A stretch of DNA of 64,000 bases from JACCTI01 sp038237435 (GTDB taxonomy: Bacteria > Verrucomicrobiota > Verrucomicrobiia > Chthoniobacterales > UBA10450): assembly GCA_038237435.1 (NCBI GenBank), contig JBBRYT010000001.1:397408-461407 (forward strand), given 5' to 3'. The position numbers and the translations under genes are program-made. Under the pieces are notes generated by a model. It was given only the letters and a program-made list of their open reading frames with translations. It made no database searches and was not told where the DNA came from. This document shows, piece by piece, positions 34,850-42,449 of the stretch. Within the stretch, counting starts at the first letter, position 1, and each line of letters opens with the position of its first letter.

Positions 34850-34884
34850 GTCATCCTGAGCTTGGCGATGCGCCGAAGGATCTC
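34850..34884. repeat. REP-like palindromic element downstream of dxs
   Basis: A GTCATCCTGAGC start and a GAAGGATCTC end enclose a nested palindrome: TCCT (34854-34857) with AGGA near 34877, and inner GGCG with CGCC around ATG. Elements beginning GTCATCCTGAGC and ending GAAGGATCTC recur in many environmental bacterial genomes, as I recall, so this is probably one copy of a family. It occupies the gap between dxs and the ArsR-methyltransferase gene. The rest of that gap (34885-34982) holds an alternating purine-pyrimidine GC stretch and no gene. Confidence 0.45.
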
Positions 34885-34982
34885 GCAGTCGTATTGTTGA
34901 ATCACGCGCGTGCGCGTTCGTTGCGCGCACACTGTTGGTAAAAGTGTCTTCGAAAAACGCCTCACGCGCAGTTGTTCTGCGA

Positions 34983-35921
34983 CTAGCTTTTAATTCCTGT
35001 AGCAAAAACTGTCTGGAAATGCGGACTTTCCTTCTCGCGTGAGACGACGGTGACTTCGATTTTCTTGAAGCCGGGTTCTTCGAGCCACTGATGAAGCTGC
35101 ACTTCGCTAAAGCCTAACCAGTGGTCGGCATAAAGTTCGCGCGCGCGCTCGAAACGATGGCTGAGCAAATCGAGGATTACGAGCCGCCCTCCTTTTTTCA
35201 AGATGCGATGCGCACTTTCGACGGCGCGTTCGGGATGAAGCGCGTGATGCAAGGCCTGGCTCAAGATCGCGAGATCCATCGATCCTTTTTCAATCGGCGG
35301 ATCTTCGATGTCGCCTAATCGATACTCGAGATTTTTGAAGCCATGGTCGGCCGCGAGTTTCGAGCCGAACTCGACCATCTTGGGTGAGTTGTCGATCGCG
35401 ATGACCTTCTTCGCCGTCTTCGCGAGCAGCTGCGACAAGGTTCCTTCGCCTGCGCCAAGATCGGCCACGGTTTGTGCTGGTAACAATGTGATCAGCGTGT
35501 GCGCGAGGGCCTGCCAGGAACGACCGGGCACATAACTGCGCCCGAATTTTCCCGCGAGCTCGTCGAAGTAGAACCGCGCTTTGTCCTGTCTTTTCCGCAA
35601 AGCGACTTTGAGCGCGGTGCGATCGCGGGTCGTTTCCGGAAGTTCGCGCGCCAAAGTCCGCGTGAGCTCGGTCACTTTCGCATGCGTGGCGTTTTGTCCG
35701 TTCGCCTGGTTGAGCGCGTAATAAACATTCTTTCCCGCGCGCCGATCGGCCACTACCCCGGCGCGTTTCAATTGCGCGAGATGACTCGAAATGCGCGATT
35801 GGCCCATGCCCATGATGTCCTGCAACTCGGCCACGGAAAGTTCCTCCTGCTCAAGCAAAAGGATCAGTCGCAGGCGTGTGGGATCGGCGACGAGACGGAG
35901 AAAATTTAGGGTTGACGACAT
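34983..35921 (-). CDS. ArsR-family regulator fused to a SAM-dependent methyltransferase domain (SahR-like)
   Basis: A 312-residue fusion. Residues 1 to about 90 are an ArsR winged helix (FLRLVADPTRLRLILLLEQE, ISSHLAQLKRAGVV, YYALNQ) without a metal-binding cysteine pair. From about 140 a class I methyltransferase follows (TVADLGAGEGTLSQLLAK, VIAIDNSPKMVEFG, LAILSQALHHALHPERAV). It is divergent from metK-ahcY with a palindrome between. In proteobacteria the ArsR-family SahR controls S-adenosylhomocysteine recycling genes; by context this is probably an analogous SAM/SAH sensor. Whether it keeps methylating activity is open. Confidence 0.8.
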   Translation of the reverse strand: MSSTLNFLRLVADPTRLRLILLLEQEELSVAELQDIMGMGQSRISSHLAQLKRAGVVADRRAGKNVYYALNQANGQNATHAKVTELTRTLARELPETTRDRTALKVALRKRQDKARFYFDELAGKFGRSYVPGRSWQALAHTLITLLPAQTVADLGAGEGTLSQLLAKTAKKVIAIDNSPKMVEFGSKLAADHGFKNLEYRLGDIEDPPIEKGSMDLAILSQALHHALHPERAVESAHRILKKGGRLVILDLLSHRFERARELYADHWLGFSEVQLHQWLEEPGFKKIEVTVVSREKESPHFQTVFATGIKS

Positions 35922-35950
35922 CAGCGGATGGCGTGACCATACATCTACGC

Positions 35951-35971
35951 ATCATGATTGGTCAATATGAT
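35951..35971. promoter_or_regulatory. candidate operator for the ArsR-methyltransferase regulator
   Basis: An inverted repeat in the divergent region: ATTG-GT-CAAT (35957-35966), flanked by ATCAT (35951) and ATGAT (35967-35971). A wider pair, CGCATCA/TGATGCG, surrounds it (about 35949-35984). It lies 30 bases upstream of the regulator start and 51 bases upstream of metK, the right place for control of both. Confidence 0.5.
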
Positions 35972-36021
35972 CAGTTCTGATGCGTTCCGCGTCTCTCAAC
36001 TTCAACCATCAATCTTTCGCC

Positions 36022-37224
36022 ATGGCTCGCCGTTTCATTTTTTCCTCGGAATCCGTCGGAGAAGGTCACCCGGACAAAGTTTGCGACACGATTTCCGACG
36101 CCGTGCTTGATGCCTGTCTGAAACTCGATCCGACCAGCCGCGTTGCCTGCGAAACCTACGCCAAGAGCAATATCGTGATCGTCGGCGGTGAAATCACCGT
36201 GCCGATTTTGAAGAAAGAGCGCCGCTCGCTCACTTCCGTTTTGAACATCGATTCGATCGTGCGCAGCGCGATCGAGGAGATCGGCTATGTGAACGAGGAC
36301 GATGTCTTCCACGCCAACAAAGTTTTCATCAGCAACATCATTACCGATCAATCATCCGACATTTCGCAGGGCGTCGATCAGAAGGAAGCCGCAGGCAAAG
36401 GCCATGCCGAGCAAGGCGCGGGCGATCAAGGATTGATGTTCGGTTTTGCTTGCGACGAAACGCCAGAACTTATGCCCGCACCGATCATGTTTGCGCATCG
36501 GCTTGGGCGCGAGCTTACCCGTATTCGCAAAAACGGCGACTGTCCGTGGCTGCGGCCGGATGCGAAGTCGCAGGTCTCCGTCGTTTACGAAGACAACAAA
36601 CCGGTCGGTATTTCCAATGTTGTCATTTCTACGCAACACGCCGCCGACGTCTCGCATGACGAGATCGAGAAATTTTGCGTCGAGAAAGTGATTCGCAAAG
36701 TTTTGCCTGGCGAGATGTTGAATGGCAGCACTCAGTTTTTGATTAATCCGACCGGCCGTTTTGTCATCGGGGGACCGCAAGGCGACACCGGATTAACCGG
36801 TCGCAAAATCATCGTTGATAGCTACGGCGGCATGGGTCGCCACGGCGGTGGCGCATTTTCCGGAAAAGATCCGAGCAAAGTCGATCGCAGCGCCGCCTAC
36901 ATGGGTCGCTGGGTGGCGAAGAATGTTGTCGCGGCGGGACTGGCGCGACGTTGCGAAATTCAATTCGCCTACGCGATCGGTCATCCGCAGCCGGTCAGCA
37001 TTCACATCAATACTTTCCTGACCAACACCGTCGACGAAGAGAAAATCGAGAACGCGGTCAAACGTGTTTTCAGTTTCAAACCGGCCGACATCATCCAGCA
37101 GCTTGATCTGCTCCGCCCGATTTACAGCAAGACCACCAACTACGGCCACTTCGGCAAAGACGATCCCGATCTCACCTGGGAAAAAACCGACAAAGCCGAC
37201 GAACTCAAAAAAGCCGCCCACTAA
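36022..37224 (+). CDS. metK: S-adenosylmethionine synthetase
   Basis: Makes SAM from methionine and ATP. 400 residues, starting MARRFIFSSESVGEGHPDKV at ATG 36022; the frame is open 14 codons further but those residues are outside the family. Motifs GAGDQGLMFGFACDET and GGAFSGKDPSKVDRSAAY are complete. ahcY follows after 17 bases, forming a SAM-cycle operon, preceded by the divergent ArsR-methyltransferase regulator. I see no SAM riboswitch in the 100-base leader. Confidence 0.96.
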   Translation: MARRFIFSSESVGEGHPDKVCDTISDAVLDACLKLDPTSRVACETYAKSNIVIVGGEITVPILKKERRSLTSVLNIDSIVRSAIEEIGYVNEDDVFHANKVFISNIITDQSSDISQGVDQKEAAGKGHAEQGAGDQGLMFGFACDETPELMPAPIMFAHRLGRELTRIRKNGDCPWLRPDAKSQVSVVYEDNKPVGISNVVISTQHAADVSHDEIEKFCVEKVIRKVLPGEMLNGSTQFLINPTGRFVIGGPQGDTGLTGRKIIVDSYGGMGRHGGGAFSGKDPSKVDRSAAYMGRWVAKNVVAAGLARRCEIQFAYAIGHPQPVSIHINTFLTNTVDEEKIENAVKRVFSFKPADIIQQLDLLRPIYSKTTNYGHFGKDDPDLTWEKTDKADELKKAAH

Positions 37225-37241
37225 TTTCTCCTTACAAAAAT

Positions 37242-38675
37242 ATGAGCACTACCGTCACCGCACCGAAGAAGACTAACGACTACAAGGTCGCCGACCTTTC
37301 ACTGGCTGATTTCGGCCGGCGCGAGATCGATATCGCAGAGCAGGAAATGCCGGGGCTGATGTCGATTCGCAAAAAATATTCCGCGGCGAAACCGCTCAAG
37401 GATGTGCGCGTGACTGGTTCGTTGCACATGACCATTCAGACCGCGGTCTTGATTGAAACGCTGGTCGATCTTGGCGCCGATGTGCGCTGGTGTTCGTGCA
37501 ACATTTTCTCGACGCAAGATCACGCCGCGGCCGCGATTGCGAAAGCCGGCGTGCCGGTCTTCGCGTGGAAGGGCGAATCGCTCGAGGAATATTGGTGGTG
37601 CACCAATCAGGCGATTTCGTTCGCTGATGGCAAAGGCCCGCAGATGGTTGTCGACGACGGTGGCGACGTGACGCTGTTCATCCACAAAGGTTACGAACTC
37701 GAAGAAGGCAGCGATTGGATCGAGAGCGAATCGACAAGCCACGAAGAGAAAGTGATCAAGGATTCGCTGCGCGAAATCAAAGCGGAGAACCCATATCGCT
37801 GGCACGAGCTGGTGAAGGAATGGCGCGGTGTTTCCGAAGAGACGACGACCGGCGTGCATCGCCTCTATCAAATGCTGCAAGCAGGCAAACTGCTCGTTCC
37901 CGCCATCAACGTGAACGACACCGCGACGAAATCGAAATTCGATAATCTCTACGGCTGCCGCCACTCGTTAGTCGACGGTTTGAATCGTGCGCTCGACGTC
38001 ATGATTTCCGGCAAGGTCGCGGTTGTTTGCGGCTACGGAGATGTCGGTAAAGGGTGCGCGCAATCACTCCGCGGGCAAGGCGCGCGTGTTGTCATCACCG
38101 AGATCGATCCGATCAACGCGTTGCAAGCGGCGATGGAAGGCTACGAAGTCACGACCATCGAAGACACGCTGGGACGCGGCGATATTTACGTAACCACCAC
38201 CGGCAACGTCGACATCATCACCTTCGATCACATGGCGAAGATGAAGAATCAGGCGGTCGTCTGCAATATCGGCCACTTCGACAACGAGATTCAGGTCGAG
38301 CGCTTGAACACCGCTAAAGGCGTGAAGCGCACCAACATTAAACCGCAGGTCGATAAGTACACCTTCGAAGACGGCCACGAAATTTTCATGCTCGCTGAAG
38401 GCCGACTCGTGAATCTGGGATGCGCCACTGGCCATCCTTCGTTCGTTATGTCGAACTCGTTTTCGAACCAAGTCCTAGCGCAGCTCGATCTCTGGGCGAA
38501 CAAGGACAAGAACAAGCCCGGCGTTTACATCCTGCCGAAAAAACTCGACGAAGAAGTCGCGCGTCTGCACTTGGAAAAAATCGGCGTGAAGCTCACCAAG
38601 CTCTCGCAGAAACAGGCCGACTATCTCGGCGTGCCCGTCGATGGGCCTTACAAGTCCGAGCATTACCGCTACTAA
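37242..38675 (+). CDS. ahcY: S-adenosylhomocysteine hydrolase
   Basis: NAD-dependent hydrolysis of SAH to adenosine and homocysteine, removing the product inhibitor of methyltransferases. 477 residues, the longer bacterial form. Key parts are SLHMTIQTAVLIETLVDLGA, WCSCNIFSTQDHAAAAIAKAG, VVCGYGDVGKGCAQSLRGQG (Rossmann), and the C-terminal KLDEEVARLHLEKIGVKL followed by PYKSEHYRY. Second gene of metK-ahcY; a strong terminator lies 30 bases past its stop. One motif variant (CACTCGTTAGTC) is at 37972. Confidence 0.96.
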   Translation: MSTTVTAPKKTNDYKVADLSLADFGRREIDIAEQEMPGLMSIRKKYSAAKPLKDVRVTGSLHMTIQTAVLIETLVDLGADVRWCSCNIFSTQDHAAAAIAKAGVPVFAWKGESLEEYWWCTNQAISFADGKGPQMVVDDGGDVTLFIHKGYELEEGSDWIESESTSHEEKVIKDSLREIKAENPYRWHELVKEWRGVSEETTTGVHRLYQMLQAGKLLVPAINVNDTATKSKFDNLYGCRHSLVDGLNRALDVMISGKVAVVCGYGDVGKGCAQSLRGQGARVVITEIDPINALQAAMEGYEVTTIEDTLGRGDIYVTTTGNVDIITFDHMAKMKNQAVVCNIGHFDNEIQVERLNTAKGVKRTNIKPQVDKYTFEDGHEIFMLAEGRLVNLGCATGHPSFVMSNSFSNQVLAQLDLWANKDKNKPGVYILPKKLDEEVARLHLEKIGVKLTKLSQKQADYLGVPVDGPYKSEHYRY

Positions 38676-38704
38676 TTCCCCGCTCGGGTAATCGAGCTTT
38701 GCAG

Positions 38705-38740
38705 AAAGCGTCGCCGGAGAGATCTGGCGACGCTTTTCTT
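38705..38740 (+). terminator. rho-independent terminator of metK-ahcY
   Basis: AAAGCGTCGCC (38705-38715) pairs perfectly with GGCGACGCTTT (38726-38736) around a 10-base loop, then a TTCTTTT run. It separates the SAM-cycle operon from the following membrane gene. Confidence 0.85.
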
Positions 38741-38778
38741 TTACAACGGGCTACCTGATCTTCGATTAGCATTCAGCC

Positions 38779-39327
38779 GTGCCGATTATTCTTCTCGCCC
38801 TCGTCGCATTTGTTCTGTTCGCGTTTGGCGGGCTCTTCTTCCTCTCGTTCGCGCTGCGGTATCGCGCGGGGACGGCGCGTCGACAGGCTCGGCGGTGGGC
38901 TGCTACAATGAATGTTTGGGCTACCAGTCTGTCCGCCGTACTTTATTTCTTCATCACTTACCTGATCTCATTCTGGCTCGGTCCTTCCCTAAGATATGCC
39001 CTGGCCGGCCTCGTCTTCGGCGGGCTCCTAGGCCTACTCGGCTACGCTCTCACCCGCTGGGAGGTGAGACCTGAGGGTTTATTCTACACTCCTAGCCGCT
39101 GGTTGGCTCTGATCACAACCTTCGTTGTGATCGCGCGTCTAGCCTATGGCTGGTGGCGTTCTTCCCACCCTGTGATCTCCACTAACTACCATTGGCTTGT
39201 CAACGCTACCGCTACCCAATTCTCGGTCGCCGTCGGTGCAGGTATGATAAGTTACTACCTCGTCTACGCCATAGGTGTGCGGTCTCGTATTTCGCGACAT
39301 GAACGTACCCATAAGGTTGTGCGGTAG
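38779..39327 (+). CDS. multi-pass membrane protein of unknown function
   Basis: A 182-residue protein starting GTG at 38779, with five to six hydrophobic segments (IILLALVAFVLFAFGGLFFL, VLYFFITYLISFWLG, ALAGLVFGGLLGLLGYAL, LALITTFVVIARLAYG, SVAVGAGMISYYLVYAIG). The basic loop YRAGTARRQARRW follows the first helix. I do not recognise the family with certainty; the layout is reminiscent of CcdC-like or DUF1453-like proteins. After the TAG the same frame stays open for 44 more codons, with a possible further membrane helix (39328-39462). Codon choice (many CTA and CCT) looks less biased than in neighbouring genes. Confidence 0.55.
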   Translation: MPIILLALVAFVLFAFGGLFFLSFALRYRAGTARRQARRWAATMNVWATSLSAVLYFFITYLISFWLGPSLRYALAGLVFGGLLGLLGYALTRWEVRPEGLFYTPSRWLALITTFVVIARLAYGWWRSSHPVISTNYHWLVNATATQFSVAVGAGMISYYLVYAIGVRSRISRHERTHKVVR

Positions 39328-39458
39328 TTAACGCTACTTGTTCGCGTCCTTAGTCCGTGCCTGCCCTTCAGCCGCATCGACATTCCCGTCGCAGCCCTCT
39401 TCGCTGCCATCGCCTACAGTGTCTACCTAAGCTATAAGCGATTCATTCAATTAGCCGT

Positions 39459-40250
39459 TTAACTCAGCTTCTGCTCGGCCGAGTAAGTCAGCGGATCCTG
39501 TTGGAAGAAGCGAGAAAACTCGGCGTATAGCTCTGGCTGCTTCGCCCGCAGCGCGCGCGGCCGCTCGAAGAATGCCTCCGTCGCCACCGCGAAGAACTCC
39601 GCAGGATTCGTCGCGCCGTAGGTATCGAGTACGCTCGACGTTCCTGTCGCATCGGCCTGGCGCAAGACTTCGTATTCGCGCTGCATCACCCGCGCCCAGG
39701 CGAGGTATTCCGCGCGCGTGGCCAGCGCCGGCGCCCCGTCCGTGCGCGAGTCTTCGAAGTCGAGCTGGTGCGCGAACTCATGCAGGACAAGGTTTTTGCC
39801 ATCGGCCGGATCGGCCGCGCCGTGTTTCGCTTCATCCCACGCCAGCACGAGCGATCCCATCTGGCGCCCCGTGTGACCCAGCCGGTTATCCTCACCTTGC
39901 TCCCAGATATTACCGCCCACATGAAGATCCTCCTGCATCGCGTAGGCGGACGGATAAACCAGGATGCTGGTCAGCTCAGGATAGTAATCCGTCTCGCGAT
40001 GAAGCAGGAGGAGGCAAGCTTGGGCCGCGATCGTGACCCGGATCTCGTCCGTCAATTCCAGACCCGCGCAGCCTTCGAAACGCTTCTCGGCCAGAAACAC
40101 CTGCACGTCACCGAGCAACTCCGCCCGATCGTATGACGGCAGTCGGGCGAAGATCGGAAGATTGCGCAGGACGATGCTTTCCCACTCCGGCGGAAACGGC
40201 ATCGCCCGCAGCCGCTCACGCCGGCGTCGTTTGCGTGAATCGAAAATCAT
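39459..40250 (-). CDS. mtfA: MtfA-type zinc metallopeptidase (M90 family)
   Basis: Zinc peptidase related to E. coli MtfA, which senses glucose status by binding the Mlc repressor and has aminopeptidase activity. 263 residues. The zinc-binding HExxH motif is LVLHEFAHQLDFED and the third-ligand glutamate region is NPAEFFAVATEAFFERP. The N-terminal part (PPEWESIVLRNLPIFARLP) and ILVYPSAYAMQ match the family. The Mlc link need not hold here. It is convergent with the preceding membrane gene. Confidence 0.88.
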   Translation of the reverse strand: MIFDSRKRRRRERLRAMPFPPEWESIVLRNLPIFARLPSYDRAELLGDVQVFLAEKRFEGCAGLELTDEIRVTIAAQACLLLLHRETDYYPELTSILVYPSAYAMQEDLHVGGNIWEQGEDNRLGHTGRQMGSLVLAWDEAKHGAADPADGKNLVLHEFAHQLDFEDSRTDGAPALATRAEYLAWARVMQREYEVLRQADATGTSSVLDTYGATNPAEFFAVATEAFFERPRALRAKQPELYAEFSRFFQQDPLTYSAEQKLS

Positions 40251-40317
40251 CTTCTTCGGACGACTGCGCGCGCCGAGATTACTTCAGGGGATGCACCACG
40301 AAAACTCGTCGGAACTG

Positions 40318-41082
40318 TTACGCAGCCGCTAGTTCGGCTCGGCGCACCGCAGGGTCCTTCGGAGTCGGCATCTCGTCGTAGGTCCTACCCCGTAGTTCAC
40401 GTCCAGTGAGATCTTTTCGCACCCCTCCCCATTGCTTGAAGAAAAAGGCCGTGTCTGAAGTGCGGCATTGCCGAAATATGGATCGCACCCACTCGGGCTT
40501 CATCTCTCTAGATCGGGGACCACTCTCCCCGCCCACGATCGCCCAATCGATTCCGTCTAGCGGCAGGTTCTCGATAGGGCCAATCAGAGGTTCTAAGGAT
40601 AAGAAGCGCACCGCCGCGGGAACAAGATGTAAGTCGCGCACGCGGTGCACAACCCGACTGTCCTCGACACTGACGCCCATCCAGATATTCGGCGCCCAAT
40701 CTAAACGCGGTGCTAGCTGCAGCATCCGTGCGCTTCGCTTTGTGAGGATTTGGAAGGTATGTTGCGGGCACTCCCGCATCGTCGCGAAGACCCGCTCGAT
40801 GAAGCTTAGCGGAACGTCTTCGTGAAACAGGTCGCTCATCGAATTCACGAAAACGACACGAGGCGCTTTCCAAGACCTCGGAGCATCGATGAGATCATCA
40901 TGAGTCGTGCTCCTGAATCCGTTTTCATATCGGGCAATTCCCATCGCGTGTAACCGTTTTGCCATTCGCTCGGCATAACAGTTGAGGCAACCCGCACTCA
41001 CCTTCGAGCAGCCTGTGACTGGATTCCATGTGGTCTCGGTCCACTCGATTTTCGACGGGCTCGGCATGACCGTTACATCCAC
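40318..41082 (-). CDS. phage Gp37/Gp68 family protein with three-Cys motif (DUF5131)
   Basis: About 250 residues. The N-terminus holds the family signature IEWTETTWNPVTGCSKVSAG followed by CLNCYAERMAKRL, with cysteines spaced C-x7-C-x2-C, an arrangement suggesting an iron-sulfur site of a radical-SAM-like protein. Later motifs are RVVFVNSMSDLFHEDVP, ILTKRSARML, WMGVSVED, FLSLEPLIGPI and WAIVGGESGPRSREM. The function is unestablished. It is translated from a start overlapping or just after the TcmP stop (ATG 41082 or 41067), forming a two-gene unit common on phages and mobile elements. Confidence 0.85.
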   Translation of the reverse strand: MDVTVMPSPSKIEWTETTWNPVTGCSKVSAGCLNCYAERMAKRLHAMGIARYENGFRSTTHDDLIDAPRSWKAPRVVFVNSMSDLFHEDVPLSFIERVFATMRECPQHTFQILTKRSARMLQLAPRLDWAPNIWMGVSVEDSRVVHRVRDLHLVPAAVRFLSLEPLIGPIENLPLDGIDWAIVGGESGPRSREMKPEWVRSIFRQCRTSDTAFFFKQWGGVRKDLTGRELRGRTYDEMPTPKDPAVRRAELAAA

Positions 41083-41912
41083 TTCTTGGGAAGCTCACGC
41101 AAGATGTGGCTCGCGATCCGTTCACCAGTTTGATTTTGCGAAGCGAAAAAGAGGTAATAGATCGTAGCACCAGTACTATTCAGCATTGGCGCGGGTTTCG
41201 ACACGAACTTGAAGCCTGCCACTTTCCGCAGTCGATCGCGGAAAGCTTCCGCCAGCTGCTCGTTCGTCGCTTTGTCTTTTAGGTCATCAAACAACATTTC
41301 CTTACTTGAGAATGCAGCATCCCTCCACGTTTCGTCGCCCCAGAAGGCTGTCATCCGCGCCGCTTGATCCGGCCTCGTCTTCGACTGGTCGCGACGCAAC
41401 ACATTGCGGTTCATATCGGCGATCGGAAAATTAAGAAATATTTCCGTCGTCCTAGATTCTCCCGCCATTTGAATGACTTCCCAGTTCAAATGAAGCCCGT
41501 AAGGATCAAGGAAACAGACGCCACGCCAGTGCCCTTCATACGAGAGCTTTGGCAGGATCTTCAGGAGAGCCTGATTGCAGTCCTCCGAGTAGACCGAGAC
41601 GTCTGGGCGTGATCCGACAAGCCTTTGCAGCTGTTCGGTCTTTTGTCCATCTGTGTCGATGAAGTGGTAGTGGTGGAAAGGAGGCTGAACCTCGAGCGCG
41701 AGCAAAGGACTTCCCTGGACGAGTTCACCGCTCTCTTTTGAAATTGCCACACCGGCTCCGCAGAATGCGTCGACATATACCGGCTTGAGCGACGGAAATT
41801 TCGCGAGAATTTTTGCATACTCGACCATGTAGTCGCGCAGGATCGCGTGCTTACAGCGTGACCAGCGGCCGATTTCATCTAGCGCGACTGTCAGGTTCTG
41901 ATCATTTGTCAT
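41073..41912 (-). CDS. tcmP: three-Cys-motif partner protein TcmP
   Basis: The regular genomic partner of three-Cys-motif Gp37/Gp68 proteins, 279 residues. It opens with LDEIGRWSRCKHAILRDYMV. A methyltransferase-like Rossmann core is visible: PVYVDAFCGAGVA (motif I-like), HYHFIDTDG (acidic motif II), CFLDPYGLHLNW (motif IV-like DPYG) and TTEIFLNFPIADMNRNV. The DPYG tetrad recalls the DPPY of nucleic-acid amino-methyltransferases, so nucleic-acid modification is a plausible inference, not shown. Its stop overlaps the start of the Gp37/Gp68 gene. It is preceded by a 250-base stretch with no gene and then transposase debris. Confidence 0.85.
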   Translation of the reverse strand: MTNDQNLTVALDEIGRWSRCKHAILRDYMVEYAKILAKFPSLKPVYVDAFCGAGVAISKESGELVQGSPLLALEVQPPFHHYHFIDTDGQKTEQLQRLVGSRPDVSVYSEDCNQALLKILPKLSYEGHWRGVCFLDPYGLHLNWEVIQMAGESRTTEIFLNFPIADMNRNVLRRDQSKTRPDQAARMTAFWGDETWRDAAFSSKEMLFDDLKDKATNEQLAEAFRDRLRKVAGFKFVSKPAPMLNSTGATIYYLFFASQNQTGERIASHILRELPKKWM

Positions 41913-42160
41913 AGGGCCGGCATCCGGCGCAGAGAAGGGAGTCGAAAACGCTCTCGCTATATCTCAGAACGCTCATGCGACTCGCCTTGCGCGCTCCGTC
42001 AGAATGCGCAGATGTTGTCTCGACTGCCAATCCTATCCGCTTCGCGTTACACTGATTTTGCAGGAAGACGGCGAAAGAAGCTAAGAGTCTTCTTCAGCCA
42101 AACGAAGTTAGTATTCCAATAAGCCCCATCAACCGAGCCCGTCGGTCGGTCTGTCTTAAC
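41913..42160. other. non-coding stretch upstream of tcmP, nothing recognisable
   Basis: No gene, tRNA or clear repeat is visible. A reading frame without a start codon is open from about 42055 into the transposase remnant, suggesting that part of this stretch is decayed coding sequence. The tcmP promoter is presumably here, but no convincing -35/-10 pair stands out. Confidence 0.5.
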
Positions 42161-42340
42161 GCCGAAGAAACTGCAGATGGAATAGCAGCGCGATTCTTCG
42201 AGCACCGTCTCCGCCGCGAAGAAGGCTATCGCGAGAAAGCGGATTACATCATGCTCAATCCGGTTCGCGCCGGCTTAGTCGAAAATGTCGAGAGCTGGCC
42301 GTTTCTCTTCATCGCCGACCCGCAAGCACCGCGCTCGTGA
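42161..42340 (+). pseudogene. remnant of a REP-associated tyrosine transposase (RAYT), C-terminal end only
   Basis: The frame 42191-42340 encodes ARFFEHRLRREEGYREKADY, then IMLNPVRAGLVENVESWPF, and ends TGA at 42340. This is the conserved tail of IS200-like REP-associated transposases (FFdH-LR, YI-NPVRAGLV, WP). The catalytic N-terminal part with the HUH motif and the tyrosine is missing and no start codon is available, so it is a decayed fragment. A REPIN begins two bases after its stop, the classical association of RAYT genes with their REP substrates. Confidence 0.8.
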
Positions 42341-42341
42341 T

Positions 42342-42449
42342 GGTAGGGACGGCGCGCTGCGCCGTCCAACCCGCGTAGCAAGCTCACTGACAAAGGCACA
42401 ACAGCCGCGCGGGGTTCACGCTCGGACGCCGCAGCGCGGCGTCCCTACC
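42342..42449. repeat. REPIN: two inverted REP hairpins next to the RAYT remnant
   Basis: Left REP: GGTA, then GGACGGCGC / GCGCCGTCC arms (42347-42367). Right REP: GGACGCCGC / GCGGCGTCC arms (42424-42442), then CTACC, in inverted orientation. The outer ends (GGTAGGGAC and GTCCCTACC) are exact inverted repeats carrying the GTAG head typical of RAYT-linked REPs. The spacer is about 56 bases. The right end overlaps the stop codon of the glycine-rich gene by one base. Confidence 0.85.

Noticed and set aside
35922..36021. SAM or SAH riboswitch upstream of metK
   Set aside because: The leader is short and is better explained by a protein operator; no aptamer core or terminator stem is visible.
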